Assembly (NCBI RefSeq): GCF_001280085.1 | Contig: NZ_LGED01000125.1 | Location: forward strand, 1 to 64,000 | Direction of reading: 5' to 3' | Source of the DNA: Saccharothrix sp. NRRL B-16348 | GTDB lineage: Bacteria > Actinomycetota > Actinomycetes > Mycobacteriales > Pseudonocardiaceae | Length of the DNA: 64,000 nucleotides | In this document: piece by piece, positions 29,601 to 38,762 of the stretch | Numbering within the stretch: position 1 is the first letter of the stretch | Layout: each line of letters starts with the position of its first letter | Translations under genes and position numbers: made by a program | The notes under the pieces: model-generated | What the model saw: the letters and a program-made list of their open reading frames with translations, nothing else | Databases searched by the model: none | What the model was told of the DNA's origin: nothing

Positions 29601-32600
29601 CGTCATGCTGCGGCTGCGGGCCCGCGCCGGACGCCGCGGCCTGCGGTTCGAACCGGCCGACCTGCTGCGCCACCCGACCGTCGCCGAACTGGCCGGGCGG
29701 CTGTCGGCCACCGTCGCGCCCGAGTCGCGGCTCGCGCCGTTCGAGCTGGTGTCCGAAGTGGACCGACCGAGGCTGTCCGGCCTCGCGGACGCGTTCCCGG
29801 TCAACCGGCTCAGCCTCGGCCTGCTGTTCCACTCCAGCAGGCACCCGGACTCCTCGGTCTACCACGACGTGTTCCGCTACCGGTTCGCCGTGGCGTGGGA
29901 CGAGCAGGCGTTCCGGCGGGCGTTCGACGCCGTCCTCGCCCGGCACCCCGCGCTGCGGTCGTCGTTCGACCTGGCGGGTTCCTCCGAACCGCTGCAACTG
30001 GTGCACGAGCACGTGACCGGCGGGCTGGAGGTGGTCGACCTGCGCGGGCGCGCCGACGCGGAGGCGGTGATCGGGCAGCACGTCGAGCAGCGCCGGTTCC
30101 ACCGCTACGAGCTCGACCGGGCGCCGCTGCACCTGTTCGCCGCGTTCGTCAGGGACGACGCGCTGGACCTCGTGCTCAGCTTCCACCACGCGATCCTCGA
30201 CGGCTGGAGCGTCGCCAACGTCATCGTGGAGCTGATGACGCTCTACCGCGGCGAGCCCGCGCCGCCCGCCGCGCCGTCACCGGCCTGGCAGGCACGGGAG
30301 GAGCGGCGCGCGCTGGCGTCGGCGGAGACCGCGCGGTACTGGGCGGACCTGCTCGACGGCGCGGCGATGACCTCGCTGGACGGGTTCCGCGCGCACGAGC
30401 CCGTCGAGGAGCCGCGGTTCGCGTCGCACCGCGTCGACCTGCCCGCGGACCTGCTCGACCAGGTCCGGGCGACGGCGGCCGAGCACTCGTTGCCGGTGAA
30501 GTCGCTGGTCCTGGCCGCGCACTGCCTCACCCTGCACCTGTTCTCCCGCGCCGACACCGTGGTCACGGGCGTCGTCGCGCACGGCAGGCCCGACCTGCCC
30601 GAGGCCGACCGGATGGTGGGCCTGTTCCTCAACACCGTCCCGGTCCGCGCGGACGTCGCCGGCCGCACCCGGCTGGACGTGGCCCGCGAGCTGTTCCGCC
30701 AGGAACGCGACGGGCACGGGCACCGGCGCTATCCGCTCAGCGCGATCCAGCAGGCGCACGGCGGCGTGCTCCAGACCGCGTTCAACTACGTGGACCTGCA
30801 CGTGCTGGCGCCGCTGCGGGAGCTGACCGACCTGCGGGTGTGGGAGGAGACGAACTTCGCGCTGTTCGTCAACGTCATCGCCGACCCGGTGGGCGACGGC
30901 ACGTTCCTGCGCGTCGACACGGACGGCCGCACGGTCACCCGGGACCAGGCGGCGCTGATCGCCGAGACCTACGTGGGCGTGCTGCGCGAGCTGGTGGCCG
31001 ACCCGCACGGCTCGGGCTTCGCGTTCCTCGCGCCGCGCCAGGACGTCGTGCCGCACCCCGAGCCGCTGGTCGACGTGGTGACCCGGTTCGCGCGTCAGGC
31101 CGAGGCCACGCCGGACGCGCTCGCGGTCACGTTCGGCGACGAGGTCGCGTGGACGTACCGGGAGCTGGAGCGGGTGTCCCGGTCGGTCGCGACCAGGCTG
31201 CTCGGCGGCGGCGCGGAACCCGGCGCGACCATCGGCGTGGCGCTCAACCGGTCGCCGGAGATGATCGCGGTGGTCTGGGGCGTGCTGCGGGCCGGGCTGG
31301 TCTGCGTGCCGCTGGACGTGAGCTACCCGGCGCACCGGCTCGCGCTGATCCTGGACACGGCCCGGCCGCACCGGGTGATCGCGCACCCCGAGCACGCGCA
31401 CGTGGCGCAGGACGACGGGATCGTCATCCCGGTCGCCGACGTCATCGCCGACAGCAGTGCCGGCGACGATCCGGGGAACCACGTCGAGCTGCCCACACCG
31501 GACCTGGACGACCTGGCGCTGCTGCTGTTCACCTCCGGCTCGACCGGCCGGCCCAAGGGCGTCGAGCTGACCCACCGGATGTGGGCCGGGTACACCCAGT
31601 GGCAGCTGCGCGTGCCCAGCGGCGAACCGGGCCTGCGCACGCTCCAGTTCGCGCCGCTGAGCTTCGACATGTCGTTCCAGGAGATCTTCTCGACCCACTG
31701 CGGTGGCGGTGAGCTGCGGCTGGTGGACGACGGGACGCGGCTCGACCCGATCGCGCTGCTGCGGTTGCTGGACCGGCACCAAGTGCAGCGGGTGCTGCTG
31801 CCCGCGGTGGCGTTCCAGCGGCTCGCGGAGGCGTCCAACGCGATGGACGTGCGGCCGGGCGCGTTGCGCGTGGTCGTGTCGTCCGGCGAGCAGATGCGGA
31901 TCACCGAGGAGGTCCGCGCGTTCGCCGCGCCGCTGCCCGGTCTGATGCTGGAGAACCAGTACGGGCCGACGGAAACCCACCAGGTCACCTACCACACGCT
32001 CACCGGCGACCCGGCCCGCTTCCCCGACCTGCCGCCGATCGGCCGGCCGCTGGACGGCGTCGAGGTGCAGGTGCTCGACGCGGACCTGGAGCCGGTGCCG
32101 GTCGGCGTGACCGGCGAGCTCTTCCTCGGCGGCGACTGCCTGGCCCGCGGCTACCACCGCGCGCCCGACCTCACCCGGGAACGGTTCCTGCCGCACCCGT
32201 GGCGCGCGGGCGCGAGGCTCTACCGCACCGGCGACCTCGCCCGGCTCCTGCCGGACGGCAGCGTGATCTGGCTCGGCCGGGCCGACACCCAGGTGAAGGT
32301 CCGCGGCTTCCGCATCGAGCCGGCCGAGGTGGAGCTGGCGATCATGCGGCAGGCCGAGCGGCACACCGGCCTGCGCGGTGTGGCGGTGGTGGCCCGCAGG
32401 CGGCCGGACGGCGACGCGTTCCTGGCCGCGTTCCTCACCGGCGAGGCCGACGGCGTGGACCTGGCGGACCTGGCCGGGTCGTTGCGCGCCGAACTGCCCG
32501 AGTACATGGTGCCGTCGCACTTCGGGTGGCTGGACACCTTCCCGTTGACGCCGAGCGGCAAGCGCGACGACGCGGCGCTGCGCGAGATCCCGTTGGCGCG

Positions 32601-33729
32601 CAACGACTCCGCCGAACGGGTAGCTCCGCGCGACGAGTACGAGCGCAACCTCGCCGAGGTCTTCACCGAGCTGCTGGACGTGTCGGAGATCGGTGTCGAC
32701 GACGACTTCTTCGCCAACGGCGGCACGTCGTTGACCGCGATGCGGCTCGTCGTCACGATCGAGAAGCGCTACGGCGTCGGCGTTCCGCTGGCCGCGCTGA
32801 TCGAGACGCCGACCGTGGCGGGGCTGGCGGAGCGGCTGCGGGTGAAGTCGGCGGTGGCGGAGTTCGACCCGCTGGTGCCGATCCGCCGTGACGGCGACCG
32901 GCCGCCGCTGTTCCTCGTGCACCCGTTGGGCGGGCACGTGCTGTGCTACCTGCCCGTCGTCCGCCACCTGCCGCCGGACCAGCCGGTCTACGCGTTGCAG
33001 GCCGCGGGCAGCGACCAGGGCAGCACGCCCGCCCGGTCCATCGAGGAGATGGCCGCGTCCTACCTCGCCGCGATCCGGCGCGTGCAACCGGAAGGGCCGT
33101 ACGTGCTCGGCGGGTGGTCGTTCGGCGGGTTCGTCGCCTACGAGATCGCGCGCGTGCTGCGGGCCGAGGACCCCGGCGCGGTGGCGGAACTGGTGCTGCT
33201 CGACTCGATCACCATGCGCCGCGACCACGACGTGACGGTCGGCGACGACGCGCTGATGGAGTTCTTCTACTGGGAACTGGTGTGGTTCGAGCGCAGCCTG
33301 GACGCGGTCGAGCCGCTGCCGGCCGAGTTCTCCGAGGACGAGAAGCTGGACCGCGTCCTGGACCGCGCGATGAGCGCCGGCGTGCTGCCCTGGGGCACGT
33401 CGCGCGCCACCGTGAAGCGGCTGTACGAGCTGTTCCGCGCCAACTGGCGGGCGTTGATCGACTACCGGCCGCCGGTGACCGACCTGGACGTGACGCTGCT
33501 GCGCGCGGACGGGCCGCTGCCCGACTCGCTCAAGCCGATGCACCTGGCGGCGGGCACGCTGCACGACGACCCGACCAACGGCTGGGCGCACTGGACCACC
33601 GGCCGGCTCGACGTCGTGGACGTGTCCGGCGACCACCTGGTGCTGATGGAGGAGCCGCACGTCGCGGGCGTCGCCGACGCCATCACCACGCTGCTGAGCC
33701 CGAACCGGGCCGAGGGGACCGCACCGTGA
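26674..33729 (+). CDS. bimodular NRPS, C-A(Ser)-T-C-A-T-TE (AzeB-like)
   Basis: A 2351-residue synthetase. C1 (about 10-440) has HHVICDAWG near 139, with DA for the usual DG. A1 (about 450-930) has [10 protein letters not shown] near 583; its specificity residues read by eye are D-V-W-H-F-S-L-V-D-K, the EntF serine code. T1 is LGGDSIV near 971. C2 (about 1010-1450) has canonical HHAILDG near 1170. A2 (about 1460-1950) has residues D-M-Q-L-V-S-Q-Q-V-K, which I cannot assign. T2 is NGGTSLT near 2015, and TE has GGWSFGG near 2146 with a late GDHLVLM His. C1 probably loads an acyl chain from the FabH/ACP genes. By synteny with the Pseudomonas aze locus, A2 may take azetidine-2-carboxylate. The first ~110 codons are unusually AT-rich. 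GTG 26695 is an alternative start. It overlaps the next gene as GTGA. Confidence 0.93.
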   Translation: MQHTGGSVGSTARIRLSPYQRDIWVAGAQFPELDQYTVFIYDRYAGDVDEDRLVQAMAEAAGRTDAFRLRFSEEDGVPYQWLADDAEFTVRRVRLNRESEVDRWLSDEFSTTYDLTGDRLVDLVLLNAGGRVYAYVRTHHVICDAWGLQLFLARVRAAYLGTAAEAPSFTELTAADTYEGSARHEEDRAFFEQALAGVEPVLFTRRSPRGRRRTQRYSFPLERRLVNAIRDRGESPFVVFSAAVALYLAKVHQVDEVVLGVPVLNRSGAPAKQTVGQFANTLPMRVDTRAELTVDEVLSRVRHDTRALLKHQRLPLGDLGRGPLFDTTVAYLGKPPATPMPGVTYETVARTHAHDQDALAIWVSEFDRAEDPRVDLECATDVFDADFPIEAAARHIQAYFRALATSTGQPVGELDPLSEQERHDLVHAHNATDAPFPDDVTLPELFARQADGTPDRVALVEPDGAVVTYAELAARVNAVAAALRAEGVTRDDPVAVLVERGPHLLPAVLGVQLAGGAYVPVDPTYPAERVRLLVEDSGAKVALVGDVEVDVAALGTVLRVADVPAAEPVAPLVAPRDLAYVIYTSGSTGRPKGVMVEHRSVVNRLWWMQRRYPIGEHDVLLQKTPVSFDVSVWELFWWGFTGARLSLLPPGAEKDPREVLRAVERDGVTVIHFVPSMLAPLLDLLEDDPGARRAASSLRLVFCSGEALPPAQVARFNRLFGDGTRLVNLYGPTEATVDVSAYDCPPGTPTRVPIGSPIDNIKLHVLDRAGRPQPAGAPGELHIGGVGVARGYLNQPALTAERFVHDHLTGEGTLYRTGDRARRLADGTLEYLGRVDDQVKIRGNRVEPGEVRDHVAALPGVREAAVVDRRSDALGTHLVAYYVADAELDPAELRARMAQAVPEHLIPAFFVRIDAIPLSPNGKLDRKRLPEAVTAPRDGRPRTPVEAELAAVWADVLGVPEVGIHDNYFALGGDSIVMLRLRARAGRRGLRFEPADLLRHPTVAELAGRLSATVAPESRLAPFELVSEVDRPRLSGLADAFPVNRLSLGLLFHSSRHPDSSVYHDVFRYRFAVAWDEQAFRRAFDAVLARHPALRSSFDLAGSSEPLQLVHEHVTGGLEVVDLRGRADAEAVIGQHVEQRRFHRYELDRAPLHLFAAFVRDDALDLVLSFHHAILDGWSVANVIVELMTLYRGEPAPPAAPSPAWQAREERRALASAETARYWADLLDGAAMTSLDGFRAHEPVEEPRFASHRVDLPADLLDQVRATAAEHSLPVKSLVLAAHCLTLHLFSRADTVVTGVVAHGRPDLPEADRMVGLFLNTVPVRADVAGRTRLDVARELFRQERDGHGHRRYPLSAIQQAHGGVLQTAFNYVDLHVLAPLRELTDLRVWEETNFALFVNVIADPVGDGTFLRVDTDGRTVTRDQAALIAETYVGVLRELVADPHGSGFAFLAPRQDVVPHPEPLVDVVTRFARQAEATPDALAVTFGDEVAWTYRELERVSRSVATRLLGGGAEPGATIGVALNRSPEMIAVVWGVLRAGLVCVPLDVSYPAHRLALILDTARPHRVIAHPEHAHVAQDDGIVIPVADVIADSSAGDDPGNHVELPTPDLDDLALLLFTSGSTGRPKGVELTHRMWAGYTQWQLRVPSGEPGLRTLQFAPLSFDMSFQEIFSTHCGGGELRLVDDGTRLDPIALLRLLDRHQVQRVLLPAVAFQRLAEASNAMDVRPGALRVVVSSGEQMRITEEVRAFAAPLPGLMLENQYGPTETHQVTYHTLTGDPARFPDLPPIGRPLDGVEVQVLDADLEPVPVGVTGELFLGGDCLARGYHRAPDLTRERFLPHPWRAGARLYRTGDLARLLPDGSVIWLGRADTQVKVRGFRIEPAEVELAIMRQAERHTGLRGVAVVARRRPDGDAFLAAFLTGEADGVDLADLAGSLRAELPEYMVPSHFGWLDTFPLTPSGKRDDAALREIPLARNDSAERVAPRDEYERNLAEVFTELLDVSEIGVDDDFFANGGTSLTAMRLVVTIEKRYGVGVPLAALIETPTVAGLAERLRVKSAVAEFDPLVPIRRDGDRPPLFLVHPLGGHVLCYLPVVRHLPPDQPVYALQAAGSDQGSTPARSIEEMAASYLAAIRRVQPEGPYVLGGWSFGGFVAYEIARVLRAEDPGAVAELVLLDSITMRRDHDVTVGDDALMEFFYWELVWFERSLDAVEPLPAEFSEDEKLDRVLDRAMSAGVLPWGTSRATVKRLYELFRANWRALIDYRPPVTDLDVTLLRADGPLPDSLKPMHLAAGTLHDDPTNGWAHWTTGRLDVVDVSGDHLVLMEEPHVAGVADAITTLLSPNRAEGTAP

Positions 33730-34886
33730 GCAAGCACAAGAAGATCGTGATCGTCGGCGCGGGCATGGGCGGTCTCACGGCCGCCGCCGCGCTCGGCCGG
33801 GCCGGGTTCGAGGTCGAGGTGTACGAGCGGGCCAGGGAGCTGCGCCCGGTCGGCTCGGCGCTGTCGCTGATGAGCAACGCGCTCACCGCGCTGGCCGCGG
33901 TCGGCGTCACGCCCGAGTTCACCGGCCGGTCGCTGGTGTTCGAGTCGCTGCGCTTCCTGACCAAGCGGGGCCGTCCGATCAGGGCGATCCAGTTCGGCGA
34001 CCTGGCCCGCCGGATCGGGCAGCCGAACCTGGCCATCCACCGGGCGAGCCTCCAGCAGGCGCTGCTGGAGCAGGCCTCGGACGCCAAGATCGAGCTGGGC
34101 GCCACGGCCACCGGCTACACCCGCGACGGGGACGGCGTGGTGGTCTCGTTCGACGACGGCCGCGAGGTGCGCGCGGACGTGCTGATCGGCGCGGACGGCT
34201 TCAACTCCGCCATCCGCCGCACGATCGCCGGCCCCGAGCAGCCGTTGGACTACAACTACGTGGTGTGGCGCGCGACGCCCAAGTTCAGCCACCCCAAGGT
34301 CACGCACGCCTACGCCGCCCACTACTGGGGTCGCGGCCAGCGGTTCGGCCTGGTCGACATCGGCGGCGGCGACGTCTACTGGTGGGGCACCAAGAACATG
34401 CCCGCCGAGCAGGCGGCGGACTGGCGCGGTGGCAAGGCGGGCGTGCAGCAGCTCTACGCCGGGTGGGCTGACGAGGTGCGGCAGGTCATCGCCGCCACCC
34501 CCGAAGAGGGCATCACCAGCCTGCCCGCGCAGGACCGGCCGTTCCTGGAGAAGTGGGGCGACGGGCCGGTGACCCTGCTCGGCGACGCGGCCCACCCGAT
34601 GCTCACCAGCCTCGGCCAGGGCGCGGCCATCGCCATCGAGGACGGCGCGGTGCTCGCGCACTGCCTCAAGACCATCGACGACCCGCAGACCGCGTTGCGC
34701 GCCTACGAGGACCGGCGGCGCGAGCGCGCGCGGGGCATGGTGCTGGCCTCCCGCGGGCTCAGCCGCACCGAGCAGCTGCAGAACCCGTTCCAGACGTTCG
34801 CCCGCGGCCTGTACTTCCGGTTCGTGTCGGAGAAGACGCTCGACCGGCAGAACGAGCAGGCCCTGATCTTCCCGGGAGTCGAGTGA
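33726..34886 (+). CDS. FAD-dependent monooxygenase (AzeC-like)
   Basis: A 386-residue class A flavoprotein monooxygenase. The dinucleotide motif VIVGAGMGGLTAA is at 8-20; the DG motif is VLIGADGFNSAIRR, and the FAD ribityl motif GDAAHPMLTSLGQGA is near 290. Family members hydroxylate, epoxidise or perform Baeyer-Villiger-like reactions on released or carrier-bound substrates. Following a bimodular Ser-X NRPS, such enzymes rearrange the peptide to bicyclic products (pyrrolizidine-type and azabicyclene-type pathways). The GTG start overlaps the NRPS TGA. Confidence 0.9.
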   Translation: MSKHKKIVIVGAGMGGLTAAAALGRAGFEVEVYERARELRPVGSALSLMSNALTALAAVGVTPEFTGRSLVFESLRFLTKRGRPIRAIQFGDLARRIGQPNLAIHRASLQQALLEQASDAKIELGATATGYTRDGDGVVVSFDDGREVRADVLIGADGFNSAIRRTIAGPEQPLDYNYVVWRATPKFSHPKVTHAYAAHYWGRGQRFGLVDIGGGDVYWWGTKNMPAEQAADWRGGKAGVQQLYAGWADEVRQVIAATPEEGITSLPAQDRPFLEKWGDGPVTLLGDAAHPMLTSLGQGAAIAIEDGAVLAHCLKTIDDPQTALRAYEDRRRERARGMVLASRGLSRTEQLQNPFQTFARGLYFRFVSEKTLDRQNEQALIFPGVE

Positions 34887-36199
34887 TGGCCACGCCGATC
34901 CGCCCGCTGTCACCGGTGGAGCGCTGGTACTGGATGTGCGACCAGCTCTCCACCCTCAACGTCATCTCCCGCACCAGGGTCCGCGGCGAGCTGTCGGCCG
35001 ACGTGCTGCGCCGCGGCCTGGACGCCGTGCAGGCCCGGCACCCGTTCCTGCGCCTCGCGATCACCGACGACTACGGTCTCGACCCACGGTGGGTGCCCAC
35101 GGACCGCCCGATCCCGCTGCGGCACGTCCGGCGCGAGCACGACGACCAGTGGGTCCGCGAGGTCAACGAGCGCGAGCTGGTCGACCGCGTCGACCCGGCC
35201 ACCGGCCCGCTCGCCCGCGCCGTGGTGATCAGCGGCGACGACGACGTGCACGACCTGCTGGTCGTCGTGCCGCACATCATCGCCGACGGCACCACCGTGA
35301 TCACGTTGGCGCAGCAGTGGTTGGAGCTGGCCGCCGGCGACGGGCCGGTGGAGTCGTCGCGCGAGCTGCCGCCGCCCGACGCGCTGCGGCCCGCCCGGCA
35401 CACCGGCGAGGAGGGCGCGGCGCGGCTGGCCGAGCAGACCGCCCGGGACGAGGAGCTGATGGCCCGCACCCGGCCCGGCCGGGTCGAGCCGACCACGCGC
35501 GTGCCGCTGGAGGGCCGCCGGTCCCGGCTGGTGCACCGGGAGCTGACCGGCGAGCAGTTGGAGGCCGTGGCCCGCGCGGCACGCGAGCACGACACCACCG
35601 TGCACGGCGCCGTCACCGCGGCGCTGGTGCGAGCCGCCGCCGCGGACGCGGGCGACGTGCACGACCACTTCGCGGTCGGCTCGCCGATCGACTTCCGCGG
35701 CGAGCTGGAACCGCCCGTGCGGCCCGACGAGGTCGGCACCTACGTGGCCACCGTCCCGTCCGTGGTCGACCCGGCGCTGCCGTTCTGGGACCTGGCCCGC
35801 GCGATCACCCGGGACCTGGCCGAGCGCAAGGGCAAGGGCGACCACTTCAACCTGGTCACGATGGTGGTCGGCGCGTGCCCGCCCTCGGTGGCCGAAGCCC
35901 GGCCGTTCATGGAGTTCATGGAGGCCGAGGGCCCGATCAACCTGTGCTCGTCCAACATCGGCCGGTACGCGTTCCCCGACCGGATCGGCCCGTGGCGCGT
36001 GTCGGACGCCCAGTTCCTCACCGGCATCTCGGTCAACGGCTACTTCGTGGCCACGATCAACTCCAGCCACGGCCGCCTGTTCTGGAACTTCACCCACATC
36101 GCCGACGCCGTGCCGGACGAGCGCGCGCGGCGACTGGCGGACGACTCGCTGGACGCCTTGCTGTCGGAGATCACCCAGAGTTCGCCCGCGGGCGCGTGA
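34886..36199 (+). CDS. condensation/PapA-like acyltransferase
   Basis: A 437-residue stand-alone condensation-superfamily protein. The active-site pattern is a single-His HxxxDG (PHIIADGTT, His near 130 and Asp near 134), as in PapA5-type acyltransferases. The opening PLSPVERWYWMCDQ and a mid-protein FAVGSPIDFRGEL match that family. It could release, transfer or acylate an intermediate carried by the cluster ACP or NRPS. It occupies the position of the uncharacterised azeD gene in Pseudomonas, as I recall it. The ATG overlaps the previous TGA (TGATG). Confidence 0.8.
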   Translation: MATPIRPLSPVERWYWMCDQLSTLNVISRTRVRGELSADVLRRGLDAVQARHPFLRLAITDDYGLDPRWVPTDRPIPLRHVRREHDDQWVREVNERELVDRVDPATGPLARAVVISGDDDVHDLLVVVPHIIADGTTVITLAQQWLELAAGDGPVESSRELPPPDALRPARHTGEEGAARLAEQTARDEELMARTRPGRVEPTTRVPLEGRRSRLVHRELTGEQLEAVARAAREHDTTVHGAVTAALVRAAAADAGDVHDHFAVGSPIDFRGELEPPVRPDEVGTYVATVPSVVDPALPFWDLARAITRDLAERKGKGDHFNLVTMVVGACPPSVAEARPFMEFMEAEGPINLCSSNIGRYAFPDRIGPWRVSDAQFLTGISVNGYFVATINSSHGRLFWNFTHIADAVPDERARRLADDSLDALLSEITQSSPAGA

Positions 36200-36206
36200 G
36201 GAGTAG

Positions 36207-37127
36207 ATGGTGTTCACCGCCAAGACACTGCCGCCGGGCGGCAGGACCGTGCTGATCACGGGTGCGTCGACCGGCCTCGGCCGGGAAGCCGCGCTGCACC
36301 TGGCCGACAAGGGCTTCCGGGTCCTGGGCGCGGTGCGCAAGACCGAGGACGGCGACCGGCTCGCGGCCGACTGCCCGTCCGGCCGCGTCGAGCACGTGGT
36401 GCTCGACGTGACCGACGAGGCGTCCATCGCCGCCGCGGCGGGCGAGGTGGCCGGGAAGGTCGGCGAAGACGGCCTGTGGGGTCTGGTGAACAACGCCGGC
36501 ATCTGCATCTCCGCGCCGCTGGAGGTCGTGCCCACCGACGTGCTGCGCAGGCAGCTCGAGGTCAACGTGGTCGGCCAGCTCGCGGTCACTCAGGCGTTCC
36601 TGCCGCTGCTGCGCGCCTCGCGCGGCCGGCTGGTCAACGTGACCTCCGGGCTCGGCACGGTCGCGATCCCGTACCTGGGGCCGTACTCGGCCGCGCAGTT
36701 CGCCAAGGAGGGCATGAGCGACGCCTTGCGCCGCGAGCTGGCGCCGATGGGCGTGTCGGTGTCCGTGGTGTGCCCCGGCTCGATCTGGACCCCGATCTGG
36801 GCCAAGATCGCCCAGGACGGCCAGGACGCGCTGGCCGCCGCGCCGACCGCCGTCGCCGACCTGTACCGCGCGACGTTCCTGCGGTTCCTGCACTTCAACG
36901 AGCAGACCGCGAAGGACAGCAAGACGCAGCCGGTCGAGGTGGCGACCGCCATCCTGGCCGCGCTCACCTCGGTGAAGCCCAAGACGCGCTACCGCGTCGG
37001 CGCCGACGTCCGGCGCGGCACCTTCCTGGCGCGGGTGCTGCCCGACAGCGCCATCGACTCGATGTTCAGCAAGATCGTCACCCCGCTGCCGACCGACCAG
37101 GAGGAGGCGCACCGTGTCGGGTCCTGA
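36207..37127 (+). CDS. SDR-fold protein with altered active site
   Basis: A 306-residue SDR. The cofactor motif ITGASTGLGRE (about 17-27) and NNAG are intact, and VTSGLG supplies a Ser. The catalytic motif reads Y160-S-A-A-Q164, so Gln replaces the Lys of YxxxK; a Lys occurs three residues later (FAKEG). Activity may be altered or lost, or Lys167 may substitute. The ATG follows GAGGAG. It overlaps the P450 gene by 14 nt. Confidence 0.85.
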   Translation: MVFTAKTLPPGGRTVLITGASTGLGREAALHLADKGFRVLGAVRKTEDGDRLAADCPSGRVEHVVLDVTDEASIAAAAGEVAGKVGEDGLWGLVNNAGICISAPLEVVPTDVLRRQLEVNVVGQLAVTQAFLPLLRASRGRLVNVTSGLGTVAIPYLGPYSAAQFAKEGMSDALRRELAPMGVSVSVVCPGSIWTPIWAKIAQDGQDALAAAPTAVADLYRATFLRFLHFNEQTAKDSKTQPVEVATAILAALTSVKPKTRYRVGADVRRGTFLARVLPDSAIDSMFSKIVTPLPTDQEEAHRVGS

Positions 37128-38340
37128 ACTCCGCCTCGGCGAAGAGCTGATCTCGCCGCTGCACCCGCTCTACGACGGCCTCCAGGTCGACGGCGCGCCC
37201 CGGCCCGCCCACGTCGCGCCCGACCACCCGGTGTGGGTGGTCACCCGGTACGCCGACGCGAAGAAGGTGCTGTCGCACCCCGGCGTGCGGCGTGACGCCA
37301 AGCAGGCGGCCGAGCTGTACGCGCGGCGCACGGGCGAGCGGCGGGAGGCCATCGGCGCTTCCCTCACCGCACACATGCTCAACGCCGACCCGCCCGACCA
37401 CACCCGGCTGCGCGCCCTGGTCGGCCGCGCGTTCACCAGCCGTCGGGTCGAGCTGCTGCGCCCGCACATCGAGCAGCTGACCGACGAGCTGCTCGACGCG
37501 ATGGCCGCGCGCGAGCAGGCCGACCTGATGGGCGACTTCGCCGTGCCGCTGACCATCGGCGTGATCTGCGAGCTGCTGGGCGTGCCGCCCGCCGAACGCG
37601 ACCACGTGCGCGCGGCGTGGGAGCGGCAGGCCGAGCTGCTGTCGCCGGAGGCCGCCGAGGAGCTGGCCGAGGAGCAGGCGGTCTACCTGCGCGGCCTGCT
37701 GGAGGCCAAGCGCCGCGAGCCCGCCGACGACGTCTACAGCGCGTTGGTGCAGGCCGCCGATGAAGACGGCGGGTTGTCGGCCGACGAGTTGATCGCGATG
37801 GCGCACCTGCTGCTCATGGCCGGGTTCGAGACGACCATGAACATGATCGGCAACGCGGTCGTCACGCTGCTCGTCCACCCCGAGCAGGCCGCGTCCCTGC
37901 GCGCGAACCCCGACCTGCTGCCCAACGCGCTGGAGGAGCTGGTCCGCTACGACAGCGCCGTCCGCGCGTCGATGCTGCGGTTCACCGTCGAGGACGTCGA
38001 CCTCGGCGACGTCACCATCCCGGCGGGGGAGTACGTGCTGGTCTCGAACCTCACCGCCAACCACGACCCCGAGCGGTTCGCCGACCCGGACCGGCTCGAC
38101 CTGACCCGCAAGGCCGACGGGCACCTCGGCTACGGCCACGGCGTGCACTACTGCGTCGGCGCGCCGCTGGCCAGGCTGGAGGCCAGGGTGGCGATCGGCG
38201 AGCTGCTCGCCCGCTTCCCCGACCTGCGCCTGGCCGTGCCGCACGCCGAGCTGGTCTGGCTGCCGATCACGTTCCTGCGCGCGCTGATCAGCGTGCCCGT
38301 CATCCCCCAGCCCGTGCTCACCGGAAGGACGTCCGCATGA
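37114..38340 (+). CDS. cytochrome P450
   Basis: A 408-residue bacterial class I P450. The I-helix reads AGFETT (236-241), the K-helix LEELVRY is ExxR-like, and the heme loop GYGHGVHYCVGAPLAR has the ligand Cys at 347. His stands where Phe or Leu usually occurs beside the Cys. It needs ferredoxin and reductase partners, none of which is in the window. It likely oxidises the scaffold of the first cluster. The GTG start is inside the SDR gene; the stop overlaps the next ATG (ATGA). Confidence 0.94.
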   Translation: MSGPELRLGEELISPLHPLYDGLQVDGAPRPAHVAPDHPVWVVTRYADAKKVLSHPGVRRDAKQAAELYARRTGERREAIGASLTAHMLNADPPDHTRLRALVGRAFTSRRVELLRPHIEQLTDELLDAMAAREQADLMGDFAVPLTIGVICELLGVPPAERDHVRAAWERQAELLSPEAAEELAEEQAVYLRGLLEAKRREPADDVYSALVQAADEDGGLSADELIAMAHLLLMAGFETTMNMIGNAVVTLLVHPEQAASLRANPDLLPNALEELVRYDSAVRASMLRFTVEDVDLGDVTIPAGEYVLVSNLTANHDPERFADPDRLDLTRKADGHLGYGHGVHYCVGAPLARLEARVAIGELLARFPDLRLAVPHAELVWLPITFLRALISVPVIPQPVLTGRTSA

Positions 38341-38759
38341 ACGCCCAGGAGATCCTGACCCGCAGCCTGGAGTTGCTGGAGAACGGCGACGCCCGCGGTT
38401 GGTGCGACCTGTTCCACCCCGATGGCGTGCTGGAGTTCCCCTACGCGCCGCCCGGCTGGCCCAACCGCTTCGAGGGCCGCGAGGCCATCTGGCAGCACAT
38501 GCAGAAGTTCCCCGAGCACCTGACGGTGAAGTTCACCGAGGTCTCGTTCTACCCGACGGCGGACGAGAACCTGGCCATCGGCGAGTTCCACGGCGACGGC
38601 ACGGCCATCCAGTCCGGCGGCACGCTCTCCCAGGACTACATCTCGGTCCTGCGCACCGACGGCGAGCACATCACGCTGTACCGGGACTTCTGGAACCCGG
38701 TGAAGCACATGGAAGCGCTCGGTGGCGCCGAGGCCGCCGCCGCGATCGTGCAGGGCTGA
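38337..38759 (+). CDS. SnoaL/PhzA-PhzB-like NTF2-fold protein
   Basis: A 140-residue single-domain alpha+beta barrel protein. The PhzA/PhzB-like signature is visible in VLEFPYAPPGWPNRFEG and EAIWQHMQKF. These proteins bind or cyclise small intermediates, often by general acid-base catalysis without a cofactor; here it may assist ring formation (inference). It is embedded in the operon by an ATGA overlap with the P450. Confidence 0.85.
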   Translation: MNAQEILTRSLELLENGDARGWCDLFHPDGVLEFPYAPPGWPNRFEGREAIWQHMQKFPEHLTVKFTEVSFYPTADENLAIGEFHGDGTAIQSGGTLSQDYISVLRTDGEHITLYRDFWNPVKHMEALGGAEAAAAIVQG

Positions 38760-38762
38760 GCC

